DNA of 35,468 bases from Lachnospiraceae bacterium (GTDB taxonomy: Bacteria > Bacillota > Clostridia > Lachnospirales > Lachnospiraceae), in the NCBI GenBank assembly GCA_017455005.1, contig JAFTBX010000045.1, positions 1 through 35,468 of the forward strand. Reading direction: 5' to 3'. The position numbers and the translations under genes were made by a program. This document shows, in pieces, positions 17,622 to 26,812 of this stretch. The notes under the pieces were generated by a model. The model was given only the letters and a program-made list of their open reading frames with translations, was not told the DNA's origin and searched no databases. Positions within the stretch are counted from its first letter, which is position 1. Every line of letters starts with the position of its first letter.

Positions 17622-19053
17622 GACTGTCAGCGGGAGAAATCGCCAAGGCTGTGGGCGGCGCGCTTTTATGCGGCAGCCCGGATGTGATCGTTGAAAATAT
17701 ATCCACCGCTTCCAAAGAAATGAAGGGAGCGGATCTTTTCGTGCCGATCATCGGCGCGAGAGTCGATGCGCACCTGTTATCGGCGACGCGTTCGCGCACG
17801 GCGCGGCGGCATCCTTCAGCCAGGAGGGACTGCCGGAAGGCCTGGGAGACGGAGCGGTCGTGATCGGAGTAAAAGATACACTGCTCGCTTTGCAGGCACT
17901 TGGTGCCTGGTACCGCAGCGAGAGGGTACAGATCCCGTATATCGGCGTTACCGGCTCAGTCGGCAAGACAACGACGAGAGAAATGATCGCGGCGGCACTC
18001 AGCGTATCCAGACGGACTTACTCCACAAAGGGCAATGCCAACTCCCAGACAGGCGTTCCGATCACGGTGACGGAAACTCCGGAAGACGCGGAGATCGGCG
18101 TGATCGAGATGGGCATCTCCGAGTTCGGCGAAATGCCGCGGATCTCGGCGGTCGTGCAGTGTGACATGGCAGTTGTGACGATCATCGGGATCAGCCACAT
18201 CGCGAATCTCGGAAGCCAGGAAAACATCATGAAGGAAAAACTCCATATCCTCGACGGGATGCGCCGGGGCGGCGCGCTGATCTTAAACGGTGATGATCCG
18301 CTTCTTAAGGACATCACCCGGGAACGGCTTTCCGCTTACGGCATACCGAATGCCAAGGATGTGAGGATCCTGTTTTACGGAACCGGGGACAATGCGGACA
18401 TCCGCGCGGAACATGTTACAGAGACCGGCGGCTGCGCGGAGTTTGATATCCTGTTCCGGGAGAGCGTGCTCCCGCAGGAGGGCGAAAAACGCGCCCATAT
18501 CCGGCTTATGGTTCCCGGCACGCATATGATGCTGAACGCGCTTGCGGCAGCCGCGGCGGCATGCTTAAACGGCGTGAAGCTTGAAGACGCCGTTCGTGGG
18601 CTGGAACAGTTCGAACCCTTAAGCGGGCGCGGAAAGATCACGGTGAAGGACGGCATTACCATCATCAACGATGCCTACAACGCCGCGCCGCAGTCCATGA
18701 TGGCGGGGCTGAAGGTACTGAACAGCCAGGATGTTCCGGGACGGCGCATCGCCGTACTTGCGGACATGCTGGAGCTGGGACCTGACGAGGAAAGATATCA
18801 CAGGGAGACGGGCTCATTCCTTGCGTGTGAGACCCCGCGGATAGACCTGGTTCTGCTCTACGGAAGCCTTGCCGGCAAAATCGCCGAAGGTATCCGGGAA
18901 GCAGGCGGCCGGCAGCAGATCTTTCTTTATGATGACCGGGAACGGCTCGCGGAAGACCTGAAGGCGATGGTCCGGAAGGGAGACGCGGTCTTTTTCAAGG
19001 GCTCCAATTCCATGAAGCTTGCCGCGATCGCGGAGCAGATGTGCGCCGGATGA
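17618..19053 (+). CDS. murF: UDP-MurNAc-tripeptide:D-Ala-D-Ala ligase (MurF), interrupted by a frameshift
   Basis: MurF adds D-Ala-D-Ala to complete the peptidoglycan precursor. As given, the reading frame breaks. From 17618 it encodes the start of the UDP-binding domain (MRLSAGEIAKAVGGALL ... GARVDAHL), then leaves frame near 17778. The correct protein resumes at 17779 as IGDAFAHGAAASF and continues through P-loop TGSVGKTTT to 19053. Restoring one T (CTGTT to CTGTTT) gives an uninterrupted protein of about 478 aa reading VDAHLFIGDAF. Because murF is essential and the rest is intact, a sequencing or assembly deletion is the likeliest cause. A real pseudogene or a slippage site are alternatives. 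It overlaps murE by four bases (ATGA) and priA also begins at its stop. Confidence 0.9.
17774..17781 (+). other. murF: Single-base frameshift site in murF
   Basis: CTG TT ATC at this point joins two frames. The upstream frame encodes VDAHL, and the downstream frame encodes IGDAFAHG. One missing T in a short T-run explains it. There is no strong slippery heptamer, SD stimulator or pseudoknot visible nearby that would suggest programmed frameshifting. Confidence 0.85.
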
Positions 19054-21179
19054 AATACGCGAAAGTAATCATTGACATATCCGCCGAACAGGTAGACAGG
19101 GCATTTACATACCGTATACCGGATGAGTTATCCGAAAGGATCATGCCGGGCGTGCGGGTGCAGGTGCCTTTTGGCAATGCCAAAAAAGCGAAGACGGGTT
19201 TTGTCATCGGACTTACGGATGAGGCGGAATTTGATGAAAGCAGGATCAAGCCGATCCTTTCCCTGCTTCCGAAGGCCCTTGATACCAATGCCGACCTGAT
19301 CGGTCTGGCAGCGTTTATGGCGGCGGAATACGGCTGTACGATGAACCAGGCGCTGAAGGCCGTGCTGCCGGTCAAAAAAGCGGTCGGAAAGAACCGGCGC
19401 CGCAAGGACCCGGTAGCAGAGATCCAAAGCTTAAGCGGTCAGGAGACGCAGGCGGGGCAGGAAACAGGCTCCGCGGACGCGCCCGGAGCCTTTTCGGAGG
19501 GAGAAGGGCTCAGCGGGAAAGCCGGCGCCACGACCGTGCCCGATGAGGCACTCAACCCGGACCAGGCAGCCGCCTGTGCGGCGATCCTCCGGGAGACCGA
19601 ACGGCCGACACTTCTTTACGGTATTACCGGAAGCGGCAAGACCCGTGTCTATATCGAACTGATCCGGCACATGCAGTCGCTGAAAAAGCAGACGATCGTC
19701 CTGATCCCGGAGATCTCCCTGACCTATCAGACTGTGCGGGAACTGACTTCACATCTGGGCTCCAGAGTGGCGGTCATGCACTCGCGGCTCAGCCAGGGGG
19801 AAAAGTACGAACAGTATATGAAGGCGGCAAACGGCGAGATCGACGTCATGGTCGGTCCGCGTTCCGCGCTTTTTACTCCTTTTGCGAAGCTCGGCCTGAT
19901 CGTCATCGACGAGGAACATGAGCGGACCTATCAGTCCGATACTGCGCCCCGCTACGATACGCGCGCGGTCGCGGTCAGAAGGGCTGAGATGGCAGGCGCT
20001 TATCTGGTGCTGGGTTCGGCAACTCCTTCCCTGGAAAGCTATCAAAGGGCTCAAAACGGTGAGTATGCGCTGCAGACTTTGATGAGAAGGGCCCATCCGG
20101 GGGCGCTGATGCCGACCGTCTATGTGGAAGATATGCGGCGGGAGCTGGAGATGGGAAACCGCAGCATTTTCTCAGACCGGCTGAAGGAACTGACCGCAGA
20201 CAGGCTGGAGCGGGGAGAGCAGATCATGCTCTTTTTAAACCGGAGAGGTTACGCGGGATTTGTCTCATGCCGCAGCTGCGGCACCGTCATCAAGTGCCCG
20301 CACTGTGACGTATCACTGACGGCGCATAACAACTGGTATATAGATCCGAGGACCGGAGAGAGGGAAGCGGCACTGCTTTCCTGTCATTACTGCGGCTATA
20401 CACAGCCGATGCCGAGGGAGTGCCCGTCGTGCGCGAGCCGCTTTATCGCGCCGTTCGGCACCGGCACCCAGAAACTGGAGCAGGCGGTGAAGAAGATGTA
20501 TCCCAAGGCAAGGGTGCTCAGGATGGATGCGGATTCGACCGCGACAAAGGGTGCATATGAAGAGATCCTTTCCTCCTTCCAAAAAGGAAAGGCGGATATC
20601 CTGATCGGCACGCAGATGATCGTAAAGGGGCATGATTTCCCGAATGTGACACTGGTCGGCATCGTAGCGGCTGACATGTCGCTCAACACTTCAGAGTATG
20701 ACGCTTCGGAACGCACCTTCCAGCTGATCACGCAGGCAGCAGGCCGCAGCGGACGCGGAGACCGCGCGGGTGACGTGGTCATCCAGACCTATGATCCGGG
20801 ACACTATGCAATCGAGCTGGCGGCGAGGGCGGACTACCTGTCTTTTTACGAGCGGGAGATGAGCTACCGGAAGCTGATGCATTATCCGCCGGATACCTTC
20901 CTGATGCGGGTGCGGCTGCGCTCGGAGGATGAAGCGCTTGTGGCGGAGGCCGCGGAGTTTGCGGCAGACCGTGCCGCGCAGCTGTTCGCCGCGGACGACG
21001 CGGCAGTCATCGGACCGTGCAGCGAGGCACTGTATAAAATTAATGACAATTACAGAAAGATTTTATATATTAAGCATCCTTCACATGATATAATTATCAA
21101 GATACGCGATACCCTCGAAGAGGTGCTCATGTCGCGGTATGGCAACAGAAACGTATATACTTCATTTGACATAAGGTAG
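19050..21179 (+). CDS. priA: Primosomal replication-restart helicase PriA
   Basis: 3'-to-5' DNA helicase that reloads the replisome at stalled forks. About 709 aa. It has the N-terminal DNA-binding domain (YAKVIIDISAEQVDRAFTY), then a non-conserved Gln/Gly/Ala-rich insert at about residues 133-170. The helicase follows with Walker A GITGSGKT (Lys197) and box DEEH. Eight zinc-binding cysteines come as four CxxC pairs (CRSC, CPHC, CHYC, CPSC), then the C-terminal helicase motifs (QAAGRSGRGD). ATG 19050 forms an ATGA overlap with the murF stop. A GTG at 19041 is 5 bases from a GGAG and would add three residues, so the exact start is open. The gene order priA-def-fmt is typical of Firmicutes. Confidence 0.94.
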   Translation: MKYAKVIIDISAEQVDRAFTYRIPDELSERIMPGVRVQVPFGNAKKAKTGFVIGLTDEAEFDESRIKPILSLLPKALDTNADLIGLAAFMAAEYGCTMNQALKAVLPVKKAVGKNRRRKDPVAEIQSLSGQETQAGQETGSADAPGAFSEGEGLSGKAGATTVPDEALNPDQAAACAAILRETERPTLLYGITGSGKTRVYIELIRHMQSLKKQTIVLIPEISLTYQTVRELTSHLGSRVAVMHSRLSQGEKYEQYMKAANGEIDVMVGPRSALFTPFAKLGLIVIDEEHERTYQSDTAPRYDTRAVAVRRAEMAGAYLVLGSATPSLESYQRAQNGEYALQTLMRRAHPGALMPTVYVEDMRRELEMGNRSIFSDRLKELTADRLERGEQIMLFLNRRGYAGFVSCRSCGTVIKCPHCDVSLTAHNNWYIDPRTGEREAALLSCHYCGYTQPMPRECPSCASRFIAPFGTGTQKLEQAVKKMYPKARVLRMDADSTATKGAYEEILSSFQKGKADILIGTQMIVKGHDFPNVTLVGIVAADMSLNTSEYDASERTFQLITQAAGRSGRGDRAGDVVIQTYDPGHYAIELAARADYLSFYEREMSYRKLMHYPPDTFLMRVRLRSEDEALVAEAAEFAADRAAQLFAADDAAVIGPCSEALYKINDNYRKILYIKHPSHDIIIKIRDTLEEVLMSRYGNRNVYTSFDIR

Positions 21180-21185
21180 GTTAAA

Positions 21186-21683
21186 ATGGCACTGAGAGAA
21201 GTCAGAAAAGAGGGCGACGAGATCCTCAGAAAAGAATGCAAACCGGTAAAAGAGATGACGCCGAGGCTTCAGCAGCTGATCGATGACATGTTCGACACCA
21301 TGTACGAAGAGAACGGCGTCGGCCTTGCGGCGCCTCAGGTGGGCATCCTCAAGCAGATCGTCGTGATCGATACCGGCCTGGAAGAGCCAGATCCCCTTGT
21401 GCTGATCAATCCCGAGATCGTGGAGCGGGAAGGCGAGGACATCGGCTATGAGGGATGCCTCAGCGTCCCCGGATATCAGGGCAAGGTCAACCGCGCTGCA
21501 AAGGTAAAGGTGCACGCGTTTGATGCTGATATGCAGGAGTTTGAACTTGAGGCGGAAGGCCTGCTTGCCAGATGCATCCAGCATGAGACTGACCATCTGC
21601 ACGGCATCCTCTACATCGACAAGGTCATCGGAGAGCTCGAAAAGCCCGAGGATGAAGAAGAAGCGGCAGAGGAAGAGGCCTGA
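21186..21683 (+). CDS. def: Peptide deformylase
   Basis: Metalloenzyme that removes the formyl group from new polypeptides. The 165-aa protein has all three family motifs: GVGLAAPQVG (44-53), EGCLSVPG with metal ligand Cys91, and HETDH with ligands His133 and His137 and catalytic Glu134. The acidic C-terminal tail (EDEEEAAEEEA) is unconserved. The ribosome-binding AAGGTAGG overlaps the priA stop codon, so the two genes are probably coupled. It lies before fmt, which adds the formyl group that this enzyme removes. Confidence 0.97.
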   Translation: MALREVRKEGDEILRKECKPVKEMTPRLQQLIDDMFDTMYEENGVGLAAPQVGILKQIVVIDTGLEEPDPLVLINPEIVEREGEDIGYEGCLSVPGYQGKVNRAAKVKVHAFDADMQEFELEAEGLLARCIQHETDHLHGILYIDKVIGELEKPEDEEEAAEEEA

Positions 21684-21797
21684 TGATGTTGACCGCTCCG
21701 GCAGGGTCTTAAGCCGGACGGATATCTGAAACACAGTATCCCGGATGTCTTGTTTCATGCATGAACGGGCGCCGGAGATGATAGGGGTGAAAGATAA

Positions 21798-22733
21798 TTG
21801 AAGATCGTATTTATGGGAACGCCGGATTTTGCCGTCGGAACACTGGACGCGCTGCATGCAGCAGGGCATCAGATCCTTGCCGCGGTGAGCCAGCCGGATA
21901 AGCCGAAGGGAAGGCATGCCGAACTGCAGCCGACGCCCGTCAAGGAACGGGCCATGCAGCTGGGGATCCCTGTCCTGCAGCCGGTCAAGGCGGATGATCC
22001 CGCGTTTTTGGCACAATTAAGTGAGCTTGCTCCGGAGGTCATCGTCGTGACAGCCTATGGCAAGCTTCTGAAAAAGGAGCTTCTGGAGCTGCCGCCGCAT
22101 GGCTGCATCAATGTTCATGCGTCGCTGCTTCCGAGATGGCGCGGTGCCGCGCCGATCCAGTGGGCTGTCATTGAAGGCGACCCGAAGGCCGGCGTCTGCA
22201 CGATGCAGATGGATGAAGGACTGGATACCGGAGACGTACTTATGCGCTCCGAGATCGTGCCCGCACCGGATGAGACCGGCGGTTCTCTTTTTGACAAGCT
22301 TTCCGTGCTCGGCGGGGAACTGATCGTAGAGACTCTTGCCGCACTGGAGGCCGGAACGCTGACAAGGACGCCGCAGGGCGAAGAAGGCATGACCTATGCC
22401 AGGATGCTGACAAAGGACATGGGCGAGATAGACTGGCGTGAGGACGCGGTGAAGATCGAACGGCTCGTCCGGGGCTTATACCCCTGGCCGGGTACATATA
22501 CGCATACCGGCGGGAAGCTGCTGAAGATCCATAAGGCGGCTCTGCCGGCAGAAGGGTCTGTCGATGTTGCCGACGCGGGGCAGGAACCGGGCAGCGCCGT
22601 CGTGAAAGACGGAAGGCTCTTTGCGGTCTGCGGCAGCGGCGTGCTGGAGCTTCTGGAAGTGCAGCCGGAAGGAAAGAAGCGCATGGCAGCGGCGGATTAT
22701 TTAAGGGGATACCATCCTGAGCGTTTTGAATAG
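21798..22733 (+). CDS. fmt: Methionyl-tRNA formyltransferase
   Basis: Transfers a formyl group from 10-formyl-tetrahydrofolate to initiator Met-tRNA. The 311-aa product has the N-terminal formyltransferase fold (VFMGTPDFAV), the folate-binding and catalytic segment INVHASLLPRWRGAAPIQW, the MDEGLDTGDVL loop, and a C-terminal OB-like tRNA-binding domain. The start is TTG 21798, eight bases after GGGGTG. The 114-base gap after def contains an exact 12-base palindrome (TTCATGCATGAA, 21754-21765) of unknown meaning. Confidence 0.96.
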   Translation: MKIVFMGTPDFAVGTLDALHAAGHQILAAVSQPDKPKGRHAELQPTPVKERAMQLGIPVLQPVKADDPAFLAQLSELAPEVIVVTAYGKLLKKELLELPPHGCINVHASLLPRWRGAAPIQWAVIEGDPKAGVCTMQMDEGLDTGDVLMRSEIVPAPDETGGSLFDKLSVLGGELIVETLAALEAGTLTRTPQGEEGMTYARMLTKDMGEIDWREDAVKIERLVRGLYPWPGTYTHTGGKLLKIHKAALPAEGSVDVADAGQEPGSAVVKDGRLFAVCGSGVLELLEVQPEGKKRMAAADYLRGYHPERFE

Positions 22734-22747
22734 AAAGGGAGTAACGC

Positions 22748-23437
22748 ATGTTTTATTACTATGATCCGACCTATATCCTGGTACTGATCGGCGTCGCACT
22801 TTCTCTTTGGGCTTCGGCCAATGTCAACAGCGCCATCGCCAAGTACCGCAAGGTACAAAGTATGAGCGGACAGACTGCCGCCGGCGTCGCGCGGAAGATC
22901 CTGCAGGAAAACGGGATCTATAACGTGACGGTCAAGCAGATCAGTCAGGGCGCGTCAGATTATTACAATCCGGCAACCAAGGAAGTCTGCCTGCTTGCCG
23001 CTAACTACAACTCGAACAGCATTGCCAGCATCGGCATCGCGGCGCATGAGTGCGGACACGCGATCCAGGACGCGACGGAGTATCTGCCGCTGGCCATCCA
23101 GAGGCACCTCGCTCCGATCTGTGCCCTCGGGTCACAGGCGGGGTTTTATGTCGTGCTTGCGGGCCTGCTCTTCGGTATGGACCAGGTCGTCAACCTTGGC
23201 ATCGTTCTTTTCACAATGGGCGTGTTCATCACGGTCCTGCTGCTTCCGATCGAGTTTGACGCATCCTCCAGAGCACTGAAGATCCTGGAGGGACGGCAGA
23301 TCCTTTCCGGGGAAGAACTGAAGGGCGCAAGAAAGGTGCTGACCGCGGCCGGACTGACCTATGTAGCGGCAGCGGCTGCCTCCATTCTTTCACTGCTGAG
23401 ACTTTTGCTGATCGCAAGGAGCAACAGAAGAGACTAA
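22748..23437 (+). CDS. Membrane zinc metallopeptidase, YugP-like
   Basis: A 229-aa membrane protein with an HEXXH-type zinc site HECGH (His100, Glu101, His104), flanked by an N-terminal helix (residues 8-24) and hydrophobic segments at about 124-180 and 200-222. This matches the neutral zinc metallopeptidase family typified by B. subtilis YugP, whose substrates are not known. It sits 14 bases after fmt with a good ribosome-binding site (AAAGGGAG) and just before rsmB, a position common in Clostridia but not in Bacillus. The link to the translation genes around it is positional only. Confidence 0.9.
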   Translation: MFYYYDPTYILVLIGVALSLWASANVNSAIAKYRKVQSMSGQTAAGVARKILQENGIYNVTVKQISQGASDYYNPATKEVCLLAANYNSNSIASIGIAAHECGHAIQDATEYLPLAIQRHLAPICALGSQAGFYVVLAGLLFGMDQVVNLGIVLFTMGVFITVLLLPIEFDASSRALKILEGRQILSGEELKGARKVLTAAGLTYVAAAAASILSLLRLLLIARSNRRD

Positions 23438-23449
23438 ACGGAGTAAAGT

Positions 23450-24862
23450 ATGATTTTAAGAAGCCGGAAAACGGGATACACGGTCAAGGACTACAAAAAC
23501 GCGCGTGACGTGGCCCTTTGCGTACTGCTCGGCGTGACGGAAAATGACCGCAAGTCGCACACCCTTCTCAAGGAAACCTTTGAGGAGGCAGAGCGCATGC
23601 ACGCGGATCTGAGCCGTACAGACAGGGCGTTCGTCGAGTATCTGGTCGTAGGAACACTGGACCGGCTGATCTCGCTTGATACCATCCTCGGACGGTTTTC
23701 CAAAAAGCCGCTGAAACGGCTGAAGCCCGTGATCCGCGGGATCTTAAGGACCGGCCTCTATCAGCTTATGTATATGGACCGCGTGCCGGCGAGCGCAGCC
23801 TGCAACGAAGCGGTCGAGCTTGCAAAGCTCCACGGCCTGGAGGGACTGTCGGGATATGTAAACGGCGTCCTTCGTTCAGCGGCACGGGAGATCGAGGCAG
23901 GCAGCGACAAAGTCATGACTTTTGATGAAACCTGGCAGAAGTACTCTCTTCCGAAGTGGCTTGCGGAAAAGCTGGAAGAAGAGTACGGCCGGGAAGTTGC
24001 GGAGCAGATCTTTACGGCATTTTTGATGAAGCGTAAAGAGACGGTCCGCTTCAACCTTTCTCTTGCGGGAAACGGTGACAGTGACACTGCGGAAGAAAAA
24101 ATCGCAGCCGGTCTTCGCGAAGAAGGCTATGTGATCCGCAGGATCGACTATAAGGCAATGCTTTCGGAAAGCGGACAGGAGCTTCCCGACGGACCGCTTC
24201 CGGTGGTATATGAACTCGAAGAGGGCGGGGACGTCGCGCATTCGGAAAGCTTCCGGAAGGGACTGATCACGGTGCAGGATCCCGCATCGGCGCTGGTTGC
24301 GTCTTATGCTGCACCCGGGGCAAACGACCGGATCATCGACGTCTGCTCGGCGCCCGGCGGAAAGGCACTTGCACTGGCGGACCTGATGAATCAAAAAGGC
24401 GGACGCGGCCTGATCGAGGCGAGAGACGTATCGAAGCAGAAGGTGGATCTGATCAATGAAAATGTAGGCCGCTGCGGATTTGATATGATCCGTACGCAGG
24501 TGGCGGACGCCTTGAAGGAAGACGAGGAAAGCTTCTACCGCGCGGACATCCTGATCGCGGATCTTCCATGCTCGGGCATCGGCGTCATCGCGAAGAAGCC
24601 GGATATCAAGCTCAACCTCATGCCCTACAGCATTGAGGAACTGCAGACATTGCAGCGGGACATCCTATTCAATGTCAGCAGATTTGTAAAGCCCAAGGGA
24701 AAGCTGATCTATTCTACCTGTACGATCACGGAAGAAGAAAACGAACAGAACGCCCGCTGGGCTGCGGACAGGCTCGGTTTTATCCTGAAGAAGGAGATGA
24801 AGCTCCTGCCGGGCGCAGACCACGACGGGTTCTACATAGCTGTGCTGGAGAAGCATTACTAA
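23450..24862 (+). CDS. rsmB: 16S rRNA (cytosine-C5)-methyltransferase RsmB
   Basis: Methylates C967 (E. coli numbering) of 16S rRNA using S-adenosylmethionine. The 470-aa product has an N-terminal NusB-like RNA-binding domain (about residues 12-150, with AACNEAVELAK). The Rossmann methyltransferase domain has CSAPGGKALA for cofactor binding, DLPCSGIGV containing one catalytic cysteine, and YSTCTI containing the second. Start ATG 23450 follows ACGGAGTAAAG. It lies in the conserved order fmt-rsmB-rlmN. A short acidic insert occurs around residues 205-210. Confidence 0.95.
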   Translation: MILRSRKTGYTVKDYKNARDVALCVLLGVTENDRKSHTLLKETFEEAERMHADLSRTDRAFVEYLVVGTLDRLISLDTILGRFSKKPLKRLKPVIRGILRTGLYQLMYMDRVPASAACNEAVELAKLHGLEGLSGYVNGVLRSAAREIEAGSDKVMTFDETWQKYSLPKWLAEKLEEEYGREVAEQIFTAFLMKRKETVRFNLSLAGNGDSDTAEEKIAAGLREEGYVIRRIDYKAMLSESGQELPDGPLPVVYELEEGGDVAHSESFRKGLITVQDPASALVASYAAPGANDRIIDVCSAPGGKALALADLMNQKGGRGLIEARDVSKQKVDLINENVGRCGFDMIRTQVADALKEDEESFYRADILIADLPCSGIGVIAKKPDIKLNLMPYSIEELQTLQRDILFNVSRFVKPKGKLIYSTCTITEEENEQNARWAADRLGFILKKEMKLLPGADHDGFYIAVLEKHY

Positions 24863-24936
24863 GAAAGATGGATTGCCATGACTTCCATGGCTGTTCGCAT
24901 ATGAAGCAGACAGATAGTCATGGGTGATAGATATAG

Positions 24937-26091
24937 ATGACAAGACAGGACATCTGCGAACTGAATATCGATGAACTCAAGGCAGCGTTGACGGAGATGG
25001 GGGAACCCGCCTTCCGTGCTGCGCAGGTGTACGACTGGCTCCACGTGAAGAACGTGACCGGCTTTGACCAGATGAGTAACCTCCCGGCTGCGCTTCGGAC
25101 AAAGCTGGCGGATAATTACCGCATCACGGTTATGGATGCGGCGGAGACTTTCGTGTCTCAGATCGACGGGACACGGAAGTATGTTTTCGTGCTTTGGGAT
25201 GGCAATGCGATCGAAGCAGTGCTTATGCGCTACAAGCACGGAAACTCCGTATGTATCAGCTCGCAGGTCGGCTGCCGTATGGGCTGCCGCTTCTGCGCGT
25301 CTACTCTGGACGGCTGTGTGCGGAATCTGACCGCTGCTGAGATGCTGGCCGAGGTCTACCGTATCGGAACGGATATCGGAGAGCGGATCTCCAATGTCGT
25401 GATCATGGGATCCGGCGAGCCGCTCGATAATTATGACGAAGTCGTGCGCTTCCTGCGCATGATCACAGACGAAAAGGGACTTAACATCTCGGCACGCAAC
25501 ATTACCTTAAGCACCTGCGGCCTGACGGAAAAGATCCGTCAGCTTGCAGCAGAAGGACTGCCGGTGACGCTGGCTCTGAGCCTGCACGCACCGTCCCAGG
25601 AAAAAAGAGAAGAGATCATGCCGGTGGCAAAAGCATATCCGTTAGAAGAGGTGTTAAACGCCTGCCGGTATTATTATCATAAGACGAAACGGCGGCTGAG
25701 CTTTGAGTACTCTGTCGTCAAAGGCGTCAACGACACACGTGAGAACGCGGTTGCTTTGGCGGCGCTTTTGAATAAGTCCGGATTCGGCGATGGAACCGGT
25801 GACCGAGAAAAGGCCTCCGGAAGCAAGGCAGCGAAGGCAGCCGGCCGAAACGGACATACAATGACCGGCGGACGGGAAGGCATATGCCATGTCAACCTGA
25901 TCCCGGTCAACCCGATCGAGGAACGGGACTTTCAAAGCCCGGACCGCAGAACGGTCGAGGACTTTAAGCACATTCTGATGCAAAACGGCATCAACGCAAC
26001 GATTCGCCGCGAAATGGGCAGGGACATCAGCTCTGCATGCGGACAGCTGCGAAGGAGATACTTCAAAAATGCAGGCCCAGGCTCTGACTGA
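24937..26091 (+). CDS. rlmN: 23S rRNA/tRNA adenine-C2 methyltransferase RlmN (radical SAM)
   Basis: Methylates A2503 of 23S rRNA and A37 of some tRNAs. The 384-aa product has the radical-SAM cluster motif CRMGCRFC (Cys113, Cys117, Cys120) and the second catalytic cysteine near the C-terminus (SSACGQL, about Cys368). The insert at about residues 278-308, rich in Gly, Lys and Ala, is not part of the conserved core; it lies between the conserved SVVKGVNDT and HVNLIPVNP segments. The ribosome-binding site is weak (GGGTGAT). The 3' end overlaps prpC by 23 bases. The 74-base gap before it holds only a minor GCCATG/CATGGC hairpin. Confidence 0.95.
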   Translation: MTRQDICELNIDELKAALTEMGEPAFRAAQVYDWLHVKNVTGFDQMSNLPAALRTKLADNYRITVMDAAETFVSQIDGTRKYVFVLWDGNAIEAVLMRYKHGNSVCISSQVGCRMGCRFCASTLDGCVRNLTAAEMLAEVYRIGTDIGERISNVVIMGSGEPLDNYDEVVRFLRMITDEKGLNISARNITLSTCGLTEKIRQLAAEGLPVTLALSLHAPSQEKREEIMPVAKAYPLEEVLNACRYYYHKTKRRLSFEYSVVKGVNDTRENAVALAALLNKSGFGDGTGDREKASGSKAAKAAGRNGHTMTGGREGICHVNLIPVNPIEERDFQSPDRRTVEDFKHILMQNGINATIRREMGRDISSACGQLRRRYFKNAGPGSD

Positions 26092-26812
26092 TATCGGTCG
26101 GAAGCGAAAAGTGAATCAGGACTATATTTTTGCGAGTACACGGCCGGTGGGCGTCTTTCCGAATCTGTTTATACTGGCAGACGGAATGGGCGGTCACAAG
26201 GCCGGTGATTTTGCGTCCAAATATCTGACGGAGACCATGGTCGGTTTCGTCTCCAGAACCCAGAACACCAACATCATAAGAGTGCTGCGCAACGCGCTCA
26301 ACCTCTCCAACACGATGATTCATCAGAAATCCCATTCTGATGAGTCATTAAGAGGCATGGGGTCCACACTTGTGGCAGCGGTGATTCGTGATGGGGTCCT
26401 TACGGTGGCAAATGTGGGAGATTCCAGACTTTATGTCATCCGTGACGGGATCACGCAGGTGACCCGTGACCACTCCTATGTGGAGGAACAGGTCGCGGCA
26501 GGAACGATGGTACGTGATTCTGAAGAGTACAGAAAGAGTAAAAACATCATCACAAGGGCAGTGGGATCGGAAGAAACCGTCAAGGCGGACTACTTCGAGG
26601 TTGACCTGATCGAGGGAGACCACATCCTGCTCTGTTCGGACGGACTGACCAATATGGTCGATGATGACGCGATCCTCGCCATCATTTCCGGTCACGGAAG
26701 TCTGCAGTACAAGGCCAGGACACTGGTCACAGCGGCGAATGAAGCCGGCGGAAACGACAACATTGCAGTCATACTGATCAAATATGATAAGGAAGGTGAC
26801 GGGCGTGCTTAA
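26069..26812 (+). CDS. prpC: PP2C-family Ser/Thr protein phosphatase
   Basis: Metal-dependent phosphatase that reverses phosphorylation by the kinase encoded next. The 247-aa product has the PP2C motifs in order: RKVNQDY, ILADGMGGHKAGD, VGDSRLYVI, LCSDGLTNM and GGNDNIAVIL. The aspartates in DGMGG, SDG and GNDN bind the metals. AAGGAG at 26052-26057 supports ATG 26069, which lies within the end of rlmN. It overlaps prkC by eight bases, the usual kinase/phosphatase pairing in Firmicutes. No membrane segment is present. Confidence 0.96.
   Translation: MQAQALTDIGRKRKVNQDYIFASTRPVGVFPNLFILADGMGGHKAGDFASKYLTETMVGFVSRTQNTNIIRVLRNALNLSNTMIHQKSHSDESLRGMGSTLVAAVIRDGVLTVANVGDSRLYVIRDGITQVTRDHSYVEEQVAAGTMVRDSEEYRKSKNIITRAVGSEETVKADYFEVDLIEGDHILLCSDGLTNMVDDDAILAIISGHGSLQYKARTLVTAANEAGGNDNIAVILIKYDKEGDGRA

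Noticed and set aside
17860..19053. The second MurF frame as an independent 397-aa gene starting at ATG 17860
   Set aside because: In-frame MurF homology extends upstream of this ATG to 17779 (IGDAFAHG), so it is the rest of murF after a frameshift, not a separate gene.
21754..21765. Exact 12-base palindrome TTCATGCATGAA before fmt
   Set aside because: Short, single-copy here and not near a promoter-like sequence; it could be chance.
21162..22016. A 284-codon antisense open frame opposite def and fmt
   Set aside because: Both def and fmt have full catalytic motifs on the + strand, so this frame is a shadow.
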